Positions 35,976 through 45,599 of a stretch of 64,000 bases of DNA are shown piece after piece. The DNA lies in contig QCKK01000007.1 of assembly GCA_003215415.1 (NCBI GenBank), positions 1 to 64,000 on the forward strand. The letters run 5' to 3'. A program made the translations under genes and the position numbers. A model generated the notes under the pieces. The model saw only the letters and a program-made list of their open reading frames with translations, made no database searches and was not told the origin of the DNA. The DNA comes from Prochlorococcus sp. AG-409-N21 (GTDB lineage: Bacteria > Cyanobacteriota > Cyanobacteriia > PCC-6307 > Cyanobiaceae). Every line of letters begins with the position of its first letter. Position 1 is the stretch's first letter.

Positions 35976-37175
35976 TTAATTACCCAATAGCCATGCACTG
36001 GTAGAACGCAGACCCAAAGAAAGACTAGGGAATTTAGTTAAATAAGCCATTCTGCGCATATGAAAAGCAAGAGGGCCTGAGAGAGTTAAACCCATTCCTG
36101 TAATCGAAGCATCTCCCAAGCCAAGGCTCAACATTTCCCCAAAATCATTAAATTCAAAAGAAGGGGCCTTCTGATTAGCTCGTAATGCTATTAAAACCTT
36201 GGCAGCTAATTCACCTTGCTGCATGGCTACTTGAGCAGTAGAAGGATAAGGATCTTCATAATGACAAGCTGAATCACCTAGAGCCAAAACATTGCTTAAG
36301 CCTCTGACCTGTAAAGAACGATCAATAGGCAGCTTTTCTGAGTCAAAATTCACTTCTGAATGAATTAATGGAAATACAGGCTTTGAACCCACGGTCCAAA
36401 CCAAGCCCAAATGATTCATAATTTTTGTTTGCGATTGCACTTTTGAAGCAAGTTGCAATTCAATTTGATCCGAGCTAATTGAAACAACTTTCGTACATAA
36501 ATGAACTTTTACTCCGCGCTTACAAAGTGCCTTTTCAGCCTGTTCCTGGTTAAAAGATTTGGAATTCGGTAGTACTCGATCCCCAAGCTCAATTAGATGC
36601 AATTCACAAATTTTATCTAATAAATCTGCCAATTTACATGCAAGTTCTACACCTGTTGGGCCAGCCCCAACAATTACAAATGCTTTATCGCTAACTTGTC
36701 TTAAGCGAAGAGCTTCGATTCTTTTGCGAAGTATTTCTACATCTTCAAAAGAGTGAAAAAATAATGCATGGTCTTTAACACCATGTGTTCCTAGATCAAC
36801 TGGTTTAGAGCCTGTAGATAAAACTAATTGGTCATAATGTAAACGAAGTCCATTAGCAGTTATCAAATGCTGTGCATTTGCATCAATGCTTATTACTCGA
36901 TCTTTTAACCATGAAATGCCAACTTTATTAATCAAGGAGGTATAAGCAGGAGCCACTTCCCAATCTTTCATCTCACCACTAAGCAATTCATAAAGCAGAG
37001 GTAAGAAAACGAATCTAGACCTAGGTTCAATCAAAATTACTGGTGGCTTCTCCTTATATCGATTCAACGCCAACGCCGTAGTCAACCCAGCAAAGCCACC
37101 TCCTACAAGAACAACACCATCAAAATTGGAATTACGAGGACGCATAGATGCTGAACCTGAGATGCTATTGATCAA
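35976..37175 (-). CDS. ndbB: Type II NADH dehydrogenase
   Basis: The 399-residue FAD protein has two Rossmann motifs: VVLVGGGFAGLTTALALNRY for FAD and FVIVGAGPTGVELACKLADLL for NAD(P)H, plus LPLLYELLSGEMKDWEVAPAY and the C-terminal FAD contact VLALGDSACHYEDPYPSTAQVAMQQGELAAKVL. NDH-2 moves electrons from NAD(P)H to quinone without pumping protons and in cyanobacteria may sense quinone redox state. It is not known which Ndb paralogue this is. Confidence 0.88.
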   Translation of the reverse strand: MINSISGSASMRPRNSNFDGVVLVGGGFAGLTTALALNRYKEKPPVILIEPRSRFVFLPLLYELLSGEMKDWEVAPAYTSLINKVGISWLKDRVISIDANAQHLITANGLRLHYDQLVLSTGSKPVDLGTHGVKDHALFFHSFEDVEILRKRIEALRLRQVSDKAFVIVGAGPTGVELACKLADLLDKICELHLIELGDRVLPNSKSFNQEQAEKALCKRGVKVHLCTKVVSISSDQIELQLASKVQSQTKIMNHLGLVWTVGSKPVFPLIHSEVNFDSEKLPIDRSLQVRGLSNVLALGDSACHYEDPYPSTAQVAMQQGELAAKVLIALRANQKAPSFEFNDFGEMLSLGLGDASITGMGLTLSGPLAFHMRRMAYLTKFPSLSLGLRSTSAWLLGN

Positions 37176-37219
37176 ACCCTAAGCAAACTTTCTGAACCGC
37201 AACATAGGAAAATAATGCC

Positions 37220-37993
37220 ATGACTAAAGCAACATCAGCAGCAATTCCACTCAATGAGGAGGAATTAGCATCAATCATCAAGATGCCTCTTAAAGAAGCG
37301 AGAGTTCATCTTGCAAGCTTGTCACCTCAAGAGCGTCTTATCTGGGCATATCAAAACTTCGGACTTGGCTTTGCATTAACGACCAGTTTTGGGATTCAAT
37401 CTTCAGTTTTATTACATATGATCAAATGCTTAGATGCAGGCTCAGAAATACCTGTGATTTGGGTTGATACAGGCTATCTCCCAAAAGAAACTTATTTATA
37501 TGCCAATCAACTCTCTGAAGAATTAAGCCTAAATGTGAAAGTTTTCCAAAGTCCCATTTCCCCTGCACGTATGGAAGCGCTACATGGACGACTTTGGGAA
37601 ACTGATTCTGTAAAAGACCTTGAGAAATATCATCTAATTCGCAAAGTACAACCCTTAGAGGAAGGGCTAGAAGATCTGAATGTCATCTGTTGGGCCAGTG
37701 GCGTTAGAGGGGGACAAACAGATGCAAGAAACTCAATGAGCTTGATAGATCCTATAAGAGGCAGATTTTCTGTAAGGCCATTACTTGATTGGACACCAAA
37801 AGATGTTTTTTATTACATGGAAAAACATCGCTTGCCTCAACATCCTTTGTTTGAAAAAGGTTATTCCACAGTCGGGGACTGGCATTCAAGTGGGCCAGAT
37901 AGCAACCAAACTCAAGGACGTAATACACGCTTCAGAGGACTAAAACAAGAATGTGGCATACATTTACCTGGAATGATGGGAGATGGAATCTGA
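37220..37993 (+). CDS. cysH: Phosphoadenylyl-sulfate reductase
   Basis: CysH reduces activated sulfate to sulfite in assimilation. The 257-residue PP-loop protein has TTSFGIQSSVLLHMIK, WVDTGYLPKETYLYANQL, the substrate block WASGVRGGQTDARNSM and the C-terminal catalytic cysteine in ECGIHLPG. Only single cysteines occur where the Fe-S-type APS reductases carry CC and CxxC pairs, so I favour the PAPS-specific, cluster-free class. It is divergent from the NDH-2 gene. Confidence 0.93.
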   Translation: MTKATSAAIPLNEEELASIIKMPLKEARVHLASLSPQERLIWAYQNFGLGFALTTSFGIQSSVLLHMIKCLDAGSEIPVIWVDTGYLPKETYLYANQLSEELSLNVKVFQSPISPARMEALHGRLWETDSVKDLEKYHLIRKVQPLEEGLEDLNVICWASGVRGGQTDARNSMSLIDPIRGRFSVRPLLDWTPKDVFYYMEKHRLPQHPLFEKGYSTVGDWHSSGPDSNQTQGRNTRFRGLKQECGIHLPGMMGDGI

Positions 37994-38001
37994 GATGAAA
38001 C

Positions 38002-38688
38002 TTGCTTAAGCGTTGCTTATTGATTGGCAATAGTCGCTGGCACTGGGCCGAGCGCGACAATGGATCATGGCAATACAGTCATACGAACCCTGATCCCCAA
38101 AAGGCGAAAGGTCCTCTTTCGGCCTGGGCAGCAGTTGGTCATATTCCTAACGACATTAATCTTGACCCAGCTAATCTTATGAAATTAAAGGATGTTCCTC
38201 TACAAAAATCTCCTCCATGGCTAGGAATTGATAGAGCCTTAGGCTCATGGAGTGCCTTCCTGAAATCACAAAAAGCTGGCAACAAATCCAATGGTTTTTT
38301 AGTTGTCGATGCAGGAACAGTTTTAAGTATTACCAGAGTTACTTCACAAGGTGAATTTAATGGTGGGCAGTTAGTTGGCGGATTAAGTCTTCAGTTATCT
38401 GCAATGGAATATGGCACCAAATATCTAAAAAACCCTGGCCTAAAAGAAGTCATCAACAATCCTTTCCCAATGAGCACAGCAGATGCAATGCGTCGAGGAG
38501 CTATTCAAGCTTTAATTGGTGTTGTTGTAGAAGCACAAAGCCTGTCACGGCTTCCTATATGGCTTTGCGGAGGAGATGCTCCTATGTTCGCTAAAGAGTT
38601 ATCCAAAAAAGGCATTGAAGTTAATCATTATCCAAACCTAGTATTAGAAGGAATGGTGGATGTTCTAGAGCGAATTAGACAAGATTAA
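38002..38688 (+). CDS. coaX: Type III pantothenate kinase (CoaX)
   Basis: The 228-residue actin-like kinase starts at TTG 38002, giving RCLLIGNSRWHW with the N-terminal phosphate-1-type motif (GNSR for the usual GNT-). The central block NGFLVVDAGTVLSITRVT and FNGGQLVGGLSLQLSAM is CoaX-like, and the C-terminus holds LPIWLCGGDA. CoaX makes 4'-phosphopantothenate, the first CoA step. The closing end overlaps the convergent bcp gene by 14 bp. Confidence 0.85.
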   Translation: MLKRCLLIGNSRWHWAERDNGSWQYSHTNPDPQKAKGPLSAWAAVGHIPNDINLDPANLMKLKDVPLQKSPPWLGIDRALGSWSAFLKSQKAGNKSNGFLVVDAGTVLSITRVTSQGEFNGGQLVGGLSLQLSAMEYGTKYLKNPGLKEVINNPFPMSTADAMRRGAIQALIGVVVEAQSLSRLPIWLCGGDAPMFAKELSKKGIEVNHYPNLVLEGMVDVLERIRQD

Positions 38689-39142
38689 GGTCGTTAAGAA
38701 TTTGATCTGCCATTATCTCAGCTTTTACTTTTCTATAAATTAATTCCAACAAACCATTAGGGTTAACTACAAAGGTGTGGCGCATCATGCCCATATACTC
38801 TCGCCCCATAAACTTTTTAAGTCCATAAGATTCATATGAACTGGCGACGGCACATGGTTCTTCATCTGTGAGCAAGATAAAAGGAAGCTGATATTTAGCA
38901 ATGAATTTGCTATGAGAAGAAGAAGCATCCTTGCTAATCCCTAAAACCTTGATTCCCTTATCAGCAAAGACATCCCAACGATCACGGAAATTACAAGCTT
39001 CCTTAGTACACCCAGGCGTGTCATCTTTTGGATAAAAGTAAATCACGACCCGTTGACCTTTCAATGATGAAAGAGTCACAGAATTACCATCTTGATTCGG
39101 GAGTGTGAAGTCCGGTGCAGGATCACCAATTTGCAAAACCAT
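38675..39142 (-). CDS. bcp: Peroxiredoxin, BCP/PrxQ type
   Basis: This 155-residue thioredoxin-fold peroxidase has the peroxidatic and resolving cysteines five residues apart in FYPKDDTPGCTKEACNFRDRW, the signature of atypical 2-Cys PrxQ. Also present are DFTLPNQDGNSVTLSSLKGQRVVIYF and GMMRHTFVVNPNGLLELIYRKV. It reduces peroxides with thioredoxin. The 5' end overlaps the divergent phosphopantetheinyl transferase gene by 28 bp. Confidence 0.94.
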   Translation of the reverse strand: MVLQIGDPAPDFTLPNQDGNSVTLSSLKGQRVVIYFYPKDDTPGCTKEACNFRDRWDVFADKGIKVLGISKDASSSHSKFIAKYQLPFILLTDEEPCAVASSYESYGLKKFMGREYMGMMRHTFVVNPNGLLELIYRKVKAEIMADQILNDLNLV

Positions 39143-39801
39143 GGCTACCTAAAGAGGTCAGGGATAACAGGTTAATAGCTCTTTGGTTATTTCCTGCAGA
39201 TAGCCCCCTTTTACCTATAAGCCAAGAAGAAGAAACAAAGGCATACCAATTGAACCCAAGGTTAAGAAAACAATTTCAGCACTCCAGAGGTTGCGTAAGG
39301 AAAGCTTTAGCAGATGTTTTACAAATCCCAGCACTAGATATTCCATTAAAAGCAAATTCCAATGAACCGCCTTCACTTCCTTATGGATGGGGATTTATTA
39401 GTTTCAGCCATTGCCGTGATGCACTCTTTATTGGCTGGTCTTCTGAGAGAATCGGGGTAGATATTGAACGTTCAGATAGATCAATTGCAGCTGAGGCTAT
39501 AGCCAAGAGATGCTTCACAAAAAAAGATCAACACTTACTATCAAGTCTAGGGAAGGAAGCTCTCAGAAAAAATGTACTAAAGCAATGGGTTATCAAAGAA
39601 TCATCGATCAAATGGCAAAGAGGCAAAATTTCAAAAGATCTAATTGATTGGCAGTGTTCTAATGATTATTTAAATGCATACCATTCATCAAAAAATCATC
39701 ACCTAAGAATAACAAGTTTGAATCATCAAGATTGGCAGATGAGCGTGGCAAGAGCATATAATCATATAACTTATGAACCCATACTTTGCATTGAAAATTA
39801 A
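39115..39801 (+). CDS. 4'-phosphopantetheinyl transferase (Sfp/HetI type)
   Basis: The protein has 228 residues and transfers phosphopantetheine from CoA to the serine of acyl or peptidyl carrier proteins. The motifs WGFISFSHCRDALFIGWSSERIGVDIERSDR and the metal-binding QWVIKESSIKWQRGKIS are the two diagnostic blocks. As a single Sfp-like enzyme it may serve fatty acid synthase. The start is GTG 39115; this places 28 bp inside the divergent bcp gene, and no closer ATG exists, so the start is not certain. Confidence 0.88.
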   Translation: MQDHQFAKPWLPKEVRDNRLIALWLFPADSPLLPISQEEETKAYQLNPRLRKQFQHSRGCVRKALADVLQIPALDIPLKANSNEPPSLPYGWGFISFSHCRDALFIGWSSERIGVDIERSDRSIAAEAIAKRCFTKKDQHLLSSLGKEALRKNVLKQWVIKESSIKWQRGKISKDLIDWQCSNDYLNAYHSSKNHHLRITSLNHQDWQMSVARAYNHITYEPILCIEN

Positions 39802-39847
39802 ATCTAATAGATACATTCTTCTTCTTAAAAAATTCCCGAATCAAAAG

Positions 39848-42058
39848 CTAACTATTAATGACCCGTTGCCCAATAAGCCGGTAATGGATTAACTTCTGAG
39901 GAAGAGATTGGCCAATAAAATTACCCGCTATTTCTACGAATTGATTTAGTAAATTAGTTGAAAATTGATCCTCTAAAAAATTTCTATATAGACTATTAGA
40001 GGTTAACCAGCGATCAACCAAATCCTTTTCAAGATTTAATGAAATCAGCTCTTCATATGAATCTATTGTAATCTTCCATCCTGATTTCTCTAATTGATCA
40101 GAAAATGATTTTACTTTGCAATGCTTAGCAAGCCAGACTTTTTCTTTATCACTGATTTTCACCAAAAGAGGATTCTTACCCTTACAATTGCTTTGGTTGT
40201 CTAACAATTGGATCAAAGCAGTTGCGGGTCCCAGCATAGGGCAACTAATTAAAAGCCTTAAGCCAGTTTGATCAGTAGTCCTTTGATTGATTGCAGCCCA
40301 CAAGGCTCTTGAATTTCGTCCTGAAATATCATCACCAAATAGCCTGCCTCCGATCCATTCAAATGTTTGATTTTTAGATATTTTTTGCAAAAGTTGGCTC
40401 ACATCATCAACAAATCTAGGTCTCATAAGAGAATCCATTAAGTCCAATTCCGCTAATAAGCGTTTAGGATTTTGACTCTTATTACTCAAAATTGTTACGC
40501 CACCTTCAGGCACTTCTCGCAGAGGATCAAGTAGCCAAATTAAGGATTGTTCCCCAATAATTAAAACACGATCATGTCGCTGCCAAGAAACTCCACTCCA
40601 TAAATATTTTCTAAGACTATCCAATCTTTCATTGTTTTGATTCAATTGCCGCTGAATCCATCTTTCTATATCAGGCAATTCAGGTCCATTTGAAACAACT
40701 AGTGGATAAGCCTTTGATAATTCCTTAGCAGCAGCTAATTGAATGGCTCTTCTATTTAACATTTTTAATCGACGCTTACCTTCCCATCCATGACGACTGG
40801 GTTTCCAAAAAACCTCGCCTTGCAAAGCATCAGGTAAATACTGCTGAGAAACCCAATTTTCTGCAAATGCATGAGGATAGCGATATCCAAGACCATCGCC
40901 AAAAGCTTCTTTATCTCGATGAGGGTCACGCAAATGATTTGGCACTTCTTGTTGATCAAACTCACGCACAGTGCGAACTGCCTCGAAAAAGGCTTGGAGA
41001 CTATTGCTTTTTTCAGCAGATGCCAGATACAACGCAGCTTGAGATAAGGGGTACAACCCTTCTGGCAGACCAATTCTCTCGAAAGCAGCCGCACAAGCCT
41101 GCACAACTACAATTGCTTGTGGATCAGCAAGGCCTATATCTTCAGCTGCAGCTATTAACATTCGTCGAAAAATAAAGCGAGGATTCTCACCGGCTTCAAT
41201 CATCCGAGCCAGCCAAAACATCGAAGCATCAGCATCTGATCCCCGCAAAGACTTTATAAAAGCACTGATAGTATCAAAATGAGCATCACCTTGCTTGTCA
41301 TAAAGAACTGCTCGCTCCTGAATTGACTCTTCTGCAATAGCCAAATTGATATGAATGACTCCCTGTGCATCGGGCATCGTACTCTCTACAGCTAATTCAA
41401 GCGCATTCAATAAACTACGTGCATCACCATTAGCAACTGAAACTAAATGGTCCGCTGCAATTTCACTTATCTCAACACGCCTCTCTCCATAGCCACGCTC
41501 GCAATCAGACAATGCACGCGTCAAAAGAGAGTTCAAATCAGCTGAAGTCAAAGGCTGAAGACGAAACAATCGAAAACGACTTACGAGAGCTTTATTCACC
41601 TCGAAATAGGGATTCTCAGTAGTGGCACCAATAAGAAATAAAGTTCCATTTTCTACCCAAGGCAACAATGCATCCTGTTGGGAACTGTTAAAGCGGTGCA
41701 CTTCATCAACAAAAAGGATTGTGCGCAAAGCATGGCGTTCTAAGCGAGATCGAGCAGCTTCCACTTCCACACGCAGTTCTTTCACTCCAGCCAAAACAGC
41801 ATTCAGGCTGCTGAAATGTGCACGTGTATGAGTAGCAATAATCCTTGCAAGTGTTGTTTTTCCAACCCCTGGAGGTCCATGCAAAAGCAAATTCCCAACA
41901 CGATCTGCCGAAATGGCTCTCCTTAAGAGACGTCCTTCAGCAATAATTGCGCTTTGCCCTACAAATTCATCAAGGCTCCTAGGGCGCATACGATCAGCCA
42001 ATGGAGCATGACGCTTAAGCTGTTGATCACCGTGATATGAGAAAAGATCTTGGGTCAC
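39848..42058 (-). CDS. rarA: RarA/MgsA-type AAA ATPase with C-terminal fusion domain
   Basis: The first half is Rar[17 protein letters not shown], Walker [17 protein letters not shown] (about 59-74), Walker [12 protein letters not shown], sensor [13 protein letters not shown] and the C-terminal [16 protein letters not shown] and [10 protein letters not shown] blocks. RarA acts at stalled replication forks. E. coli RarA is about 450 residues but this protein has 736; the last 300 (from about 430) include [38 protein letters not shown], which looks like a Rossmann-fold region. Such fusions exist in other cyanobacteria. The fused part has no known role. Confidence 0.88.
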   Translation of the reverse strand: MTQDLFSYHGDQQLKRHAPLADRMRPRSLDEFVGQSAIIAEGRLLRRAISADRVGNLLLHGPPGVGKTTLARIIATHTRAHFSSLNAVLAGVKELRVEVEAARSRLERHALRTILFVDEVHRFNSSQQDALLPWVENGTLFLIGATTENPYFEVNKALVSRFRLFRLQPLTSADLNSLLTRALSDCERGYGERRVEISEIAADHLVSVANGDARSLLNALELAVESTMPDAQGVIHINLAIAEESIQERAVLYDKQGDAHFDTISAFIKSLRGSDADASMFWLARMIEAGENPRFIFRRMLIAAAEDIGLADPQAIVVVQACAAAFERIGLPEGLYPLSQAALYLASAEKSNSLQAFFEAVRTVREFDQQEVPNHLRDPHRDKEAFGDGLGYRYPHAFAENWVSQQYLPDALQGEVFWKPSRHGWEGKRRLKMLNRRAIQLAAAKELSKAYPLVVSNGPELPDIERWIQRQLNQNNERLDSLRKYLWSGVSWQRHDRVLIIGEQSLIWLLDPLREVPEGGVTILSNKSQNPKRLLAELDLMDSLMRPRFVDDVSQLLQKISKNQTFEWIGGRLFGDDISGRNSRALWAAINQRTTDQTGLRLLISCPMLGPATALIQLLDNQSNCKGKNPLLVKISDKEKVWLAKHCKVKSFSDQLEKSGWKITIDSYEELISLNLEKDLVDRWLTSNSLYRNFLEDQFSTNLLNQFVEIAGNFIGQSLPQKLIHYRLIGQRVINS

Positions 42059-42149
42059 AGGTCCTTCAACCGAAAGAAATTTTTATTCCACTGTTCATTG
42101 ACTAATTTATCTGAACAGGAAAGCCACAAAAATCAAATATCATGACTAC

Positions 42150-43793
42150 TTATGTAATGACTGTCGGGCGAGTCATCCCTGTCCTTTTTTGAATTTCTGC
42201 TAGATCATCAATTTCTTTAATCAAACCTGATAAAGCCTGTTGGGGATCTAGAAACAACTCGCCATTCGCAGAGGAATAACTTTCTAAATAAACTCGTAAT
42301 GTTGCTCCCTTTGTCCCTGTACCTGAGAGCCTAAGTATTACTCGACTGCCATCATTAAGCAAAATTCTTAAGCCCTGTTTTTGAGTAACAGAATTATCTA
42401 CAGGGTCTAAATAACTGAAGTTATCAGCCAGGGTTACTTCACGACCAGCAAACTTATTACCTACCATTTGAGATAAAGAGCTTTCAACTCGATCGAACAG
42501 ATTTTCAGCAATTACATTAGGAATTTCTTCATAGTCATGGCGTGAATAGTAATGCCTGCCAAATCGACTCCAGTGTTGCGCCATTATTTCAGAAACAGTT
42601 AATCCTTTCACCGCTAAGATCTGCAACCAAAAAAGAACCGCCCAAAGGCCATCTTTTTCGCGTACATGATCACTCCCAGTCCCAAAACTTTCTTCCCCAC
42701 AAAGAGTAATCAAACCTTTATCTAAAAGGTTGCCAAAAAACTTCCATCCAGTAGGAGTTTCAAAAGACAAAATCCCAAGTTTCTTGGCAACCACATCAAC
42801 TGCTGCACTTGTTGGCATTGAGCGTGCAACACCTACCAACCCATCTGCGTAAGCAGGAGCACATGTGGCATTGGCTGCCAAAATAGCCAGGCTGTCACTT
42901 GGGTTCACAAAACAAGCTTTACCAAGAATCATGTTTCTATCACCATCACCATCACAAGCAGCACCAAAAGCATAATTATTGCCTTCAAGAAGAAGGTTTG
43001 CGAGTTCGTGAGCATATGTCAGGTTTGGATCAGGATGGCCACCTCCAAAGTCCTCCAAAGGCACTGCATTTTTCACAGTCCCTAAAGGCATTTTTAAAAT
43101 CCCTTCAAAGAGTTGCTTTGCATAAGGACCAGTAACTGCATGCAATGCATCAAAAACGATAGGAAAATCCTTATTTAAAAAATTTCTAATTAAATCGAAG
43201 TCAAATAATTGCTGCATCAACGCAAGATAATCATCTACCCCGTCGATAACTTCAACTGTCATGCCTCCTATTAAATAATTACCCGCTTGATTAAGTGAAA
43301 TTGGCTCAGATTCAATAATGCTGTATTCAGAAAGATTTTGAGTGAACTCAAAAATTGCACTAGTTAAAGTCTCAGATGCTGGTCCGCCGTTAGATCCATT
43401 CAGTTTGACTCCAAAATCACCCTCAGGACCGCCAGGGTTATGACTGGCTGAAAGGATGATGCCTCCTATAGCTTTACGTGTGCGAATAAGATGAGAAGCT
43501 GCAGGCGTAGAAAGAATCCCATCAATTGTGGTAACAACTCGACTTATGCCATGCGCTGCAGCCATACGGAGGATTACGTCAATTGCTCTACGATTTCCAT
43601 AACGACCATCTCCTCCAAGAATCAAAGTTCCTCCACCAACCCCTGTAAGATTTTGAAAAATCGCTTCAATGAAACTTTCTAGATAATTAGGCTCTTCAAA
43701 CTGTTTACTGCTTTTGCGCAAACCAGAAGTACCTGGCTTTTGATCTGTAAAAGGTGTATTCAAACGTACGTTCTTCTTCATAGGTTGTTCCAA
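42150..43793 (-). CDS. pgm: Phosphoglucomutase
   Basis: Pgm interconverts glucose-1-phosphate and glucose-6-phosphate, feeding glycogen, sucrose and surface sugars. The 547-residue protein has the phosphoserine loop GGIILSASHNPGGPEGDFGVKLN, the metal-binding CDGDGDRNMILG, the sugar-binding CGEESFGTGSDHVREKDG and the phosphate-binding RLSGTGTKGATLR. Upstream sequence TTIDGILSTPAASHLIRTR matches the alpha-D-glucose-specific class. Family length is about 545, so it is complete. Confidence 0.95.
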   Translation of the reverse strand: MEQPMKKNVRLNTPFTDQKPGTSGLRKSSKQFEEPNYLESFIEAIFQNLTGVGGGTLILGGDGRYGNRRAIDVILRMAAAHGISRVVTTIDGILSTPAASHLIRTRKAIGGIILSASHNPGGPEGDFGVKLNGSNGGPASETLTSAIFEFTQNLSEYSIIESEPISLNQAGNYLIGGMTVEVIDGVDDYLALMQQLFDFDLIRNFLNKDFPIVFDALHAVTGPYAKQLFEGILKMPLGTVKNAVPLEDFGGGHPDPNLTYAHELANLLLEGNNYAFGAACDGDGDRNMILGKACFVNPSDSLAILAANATCAPAYADGLVGVARSMPTSAAVDVVAKKLGILSFETPTGWKFFGNLLDKGLITLCGEESFGTGSDHVREKDGLWAVLFWLQILAVKGLTVSEIMAQHWSRFGRHYYSRHDYEEIPNVIAENLFDRVESSLSQMVGNKFAGREVTLADNFSYLDPVDNSVTQKQGLRILLNDGSRVILRLSGTGTKGATLRVYLESYSSANGELFLDPQQALSGLIKEIDDLAEIQKRTGMTRPTVIT

Positions 43794-43967
43794 AGCAAAG
43801 ACAAATACTCAAGCTATGACAAACCCTATATGGAAGAGGTAAAAGCGGTGAATTAATGTTATGAAGTCGAAGGAATTGGATTCCTAAAGAACTTAAAACT
43901 ATATTAGTAAAAGTATTCAAATATAATTGCTCTGATTTGAAATATTGATTTAGCAGATAAATAAATA

Positions 43968-44138
43968 TCAATGTGGCATTTCAGAGGTTCTTAGCATCAA
44001 AACGAACCAAATCAAGCATAACAATAAGGACACGAAAATACCTGCTCCTACTCCCTGCCTAGCGAAAGTAATAGGTACAATAATTGGAAATAAAATAGCT
44101 CCAAATATTGGTGTGATTGCAACAAATGTACGTTGCAT
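43968..44138 (-). CDS. Small conserved-looking membrane protein (56 residues)
   Basis: A 56-codon frame from ATG 44138 to TGA 43968 encodes two hydrophobic helices (VAITPIFGAILFPIIVPIT and AGIFVSLLLCLIWFVLM) separated by a short basic turn, and ends MLRTSEMPH. The ending is very similar to other small marine cyanobacterial proteins I recall, but I cannot name a family. The gene is in the otherwise empty spacer between pgm and the DUF4912 gene. Confidence 0.6.
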   Translation of the reverse strand: MQRTFVAITPIFGAILFPIIVPITFARQGVGAGIFVSLLLCLIWFVLMLRTSEMPH

Positions 44139-44159
44139 AGTTAACTAATTAAAAACAAA

Positions 44160-45293
44160 CTAAAACCATTGCGGCTGAGCATTTTCTTTTGTAATACTAT
44201 TATCTTCTGGAGTAGAGCGTTCAAAATCCAACGTAACATTGCAAGATTGTTCACCATTAAATGCGCTGGCGGAAATTGCATATTTCTGTTGCCCATCGCG
44301 AAAAGGTACTTGCAAACGAAATGTTCCATCACTAGTTAAGGGGACTTCTTCGCCACCAATTGTTAGTCGAGCAGAAGGATCTGTGGCTCCATACACAATC
44401 AACTCAGCATCTGCCACAAGCCATAAAGACCTTTTCCGATTAGCAAAACTACCTACGCCAGACTCATTTCTTCCACTATCCCAAAGTCCTGCACCCGAAG
44501 CATGGTGCTCACTTTGATTAAATTGATGCTCTTGAAACTCTTCAGAGCCTATTGTTGTCTTACGAATATTAGTAGTGGCAGTCTGATAAAGACGCTCATG
44601 CAATCCATTGTCGGTGAATGAATCTGCAATAGGAGAAGGAGGCTCTAGGGGAGCATTTTCAACATTGGCATCCAGGCTGAATGGAACAAATTGATCCAGG
44701 ATCTGATTACTAGGAGCAAGAGAAGGAACTTTTGCCGGTGCAGAGAATGCTAAGGACATCCAATTAGCACCAAATCGATAACCAAGTTCAACTCGATAAT
44801 CTCTATCACTTAGTGGAATAGGTAAATACCATTCAGTGCTATGGCTATCTACAGATACCTCTTGAAGAGTATGTGGATGAGCTTTGCCATCTTCAATACC
44901 AGTCACATCAGACAATCTAATAAAAAGCCTATTTGCTCCACTCTCTAAAGCTCTCTCCCTATCTGATTCAGATATCTCCCAAAAAACATATGCCCACTCA
45001 GGATCTCTTGGTAGAAAAACAACCCTTGTAGAACCATCAGTAATCTCGGATGAATTAGCAGAATCCGCCTTAGAGGGTGCTCGCCAAAATGGTTGCTTCT
45101 GCAGTTGCTGGTCTACCTGTTTTTTTTTCTGATACATAGTGATTTCCTCAACTAAAGTTGCCTTACTTTTTCGGCTATATAACGGAACCCCTGCATCACT
45201 TGCTTTGCGACGAAGCTCACGAAGGGTAAGACGTGCCAAAGAATTCAATGATTCGGTCACGTCCCAAAAAACTCCGTTTTTATTCGGGATCAT
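44160..45293 (-). CDS. DUF4912 protein with Rho-N/SAP-like N-terminus
   Basis: The 377-residue protein begins with a Rho-N/SAP-like helix pair (LARLTLRELRRKASDAGVPLYSRKSKATLVEEIT, about 16-50), usually nucleic-acid binding. The DUF4912 domain follows (PRDPEWAYVFWEISESDRERALESGANRLFIRLSDVTG), and after a variable stretch a beta-rich end (AELIVYGATDPSARLTIGGEEVPLTSDGTFRLQVPFRDGQQ) resembles an Ig-like repeat. Function is unknown. It sits upstream of pgm on the same strand. Confidence 0.8.
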   Translation of the reverse strand: MIPNKNGVFWDVTESLNSLARLTLRELRRKASDAGVPLYSRKSKATLVEEITMYQKKKQVDQQLQKQPFWRAPSKADSANSSEITDGSTRVVFLPRDPEWAYVFWEISESDRERALESGANRLFIRLSDVTGIEDGKAHPHTLQEVSVDSHSTEWYLPIPLSDRDYRVELGYRFGANWMSLAFSAPAKVPSLAPSNQILDQFVPFSLDANVENAPLEPPSPIADSFTDNGLHERLYQTATTNIRKTTIGSEEFQEHQFNQSEHHASGAGLWDSGRNESGVGSFANRKRSLWLVADAELIVYGATDPSARLTIGGEEVPLTSDGTFRLQVPFRDGQQKYAISASAFNGEQSCNVTLDFERSTPEDNSITKENAQPQWF

Positions 45294-45352
45294 TCTGCAG
45301 CCTAAGCAGCTTTTCCTGACTTAGCGGTCAGCACCTACTGACACCCAAAAAA

Positions 45353-45550
45353 TCATCCATTAGCCACACTCGCTAAAAATGACTGCAAGGGAAAGGGTTT
45401 GCCAGGAAAAGAAATCCAAGTAATTCCATCCAATGTCTCTTTCGTATCCCCTACATGACAAAAACAAACCTCCTTAGTCCAAGAAAAATTGATACATGTA
45501 GTTGAAATATCCGCTACGCAAGAACTATGTGGTAAGTCAATGACAAAAAT
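45353..45550 (-). pseudogene. Protein-like ORF without a normal start codon
   Basis: A 65-codon open frame (stop at 45353) lies in the 307-bp gap between the DUF4912 and suf-side genes. The translation looks like a compact protein (DLPHSSCVADI, EVCFCHVGDTKETLDGI, WISFPGKPFPLQSF, LASVANG), but no ATG, GTG or TTG opens it: TGA bounds it at 45551-45553, another TGA lies two codons further upstream, and the first codon after the nearer stop is ATT. It could start at ATT, be joined to a short upstream ATG frame by frameshifting, or be a decayed gene. No conserved match can be claimed. Confidence 0.35.
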
Positions 45551-45599
45551 TCAATATCAGAAATTTTGAATTATGACTGAACTCATTTTTTTAACTGTC

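Noticed and set aside
42899-43135. His-rich 78-residue plus frame inside pgm
   Set aside because: The YHHHHHKQHQKHN stretch is an antisense reading of the GDGDGD metal-binding codons of pgm.
43705-43971. 88-residue minus frame over the pgm start
   Set aside because: It is a shadow of pgm in another frame; the spacer instead holds the 56-residue gene 43968-44138.
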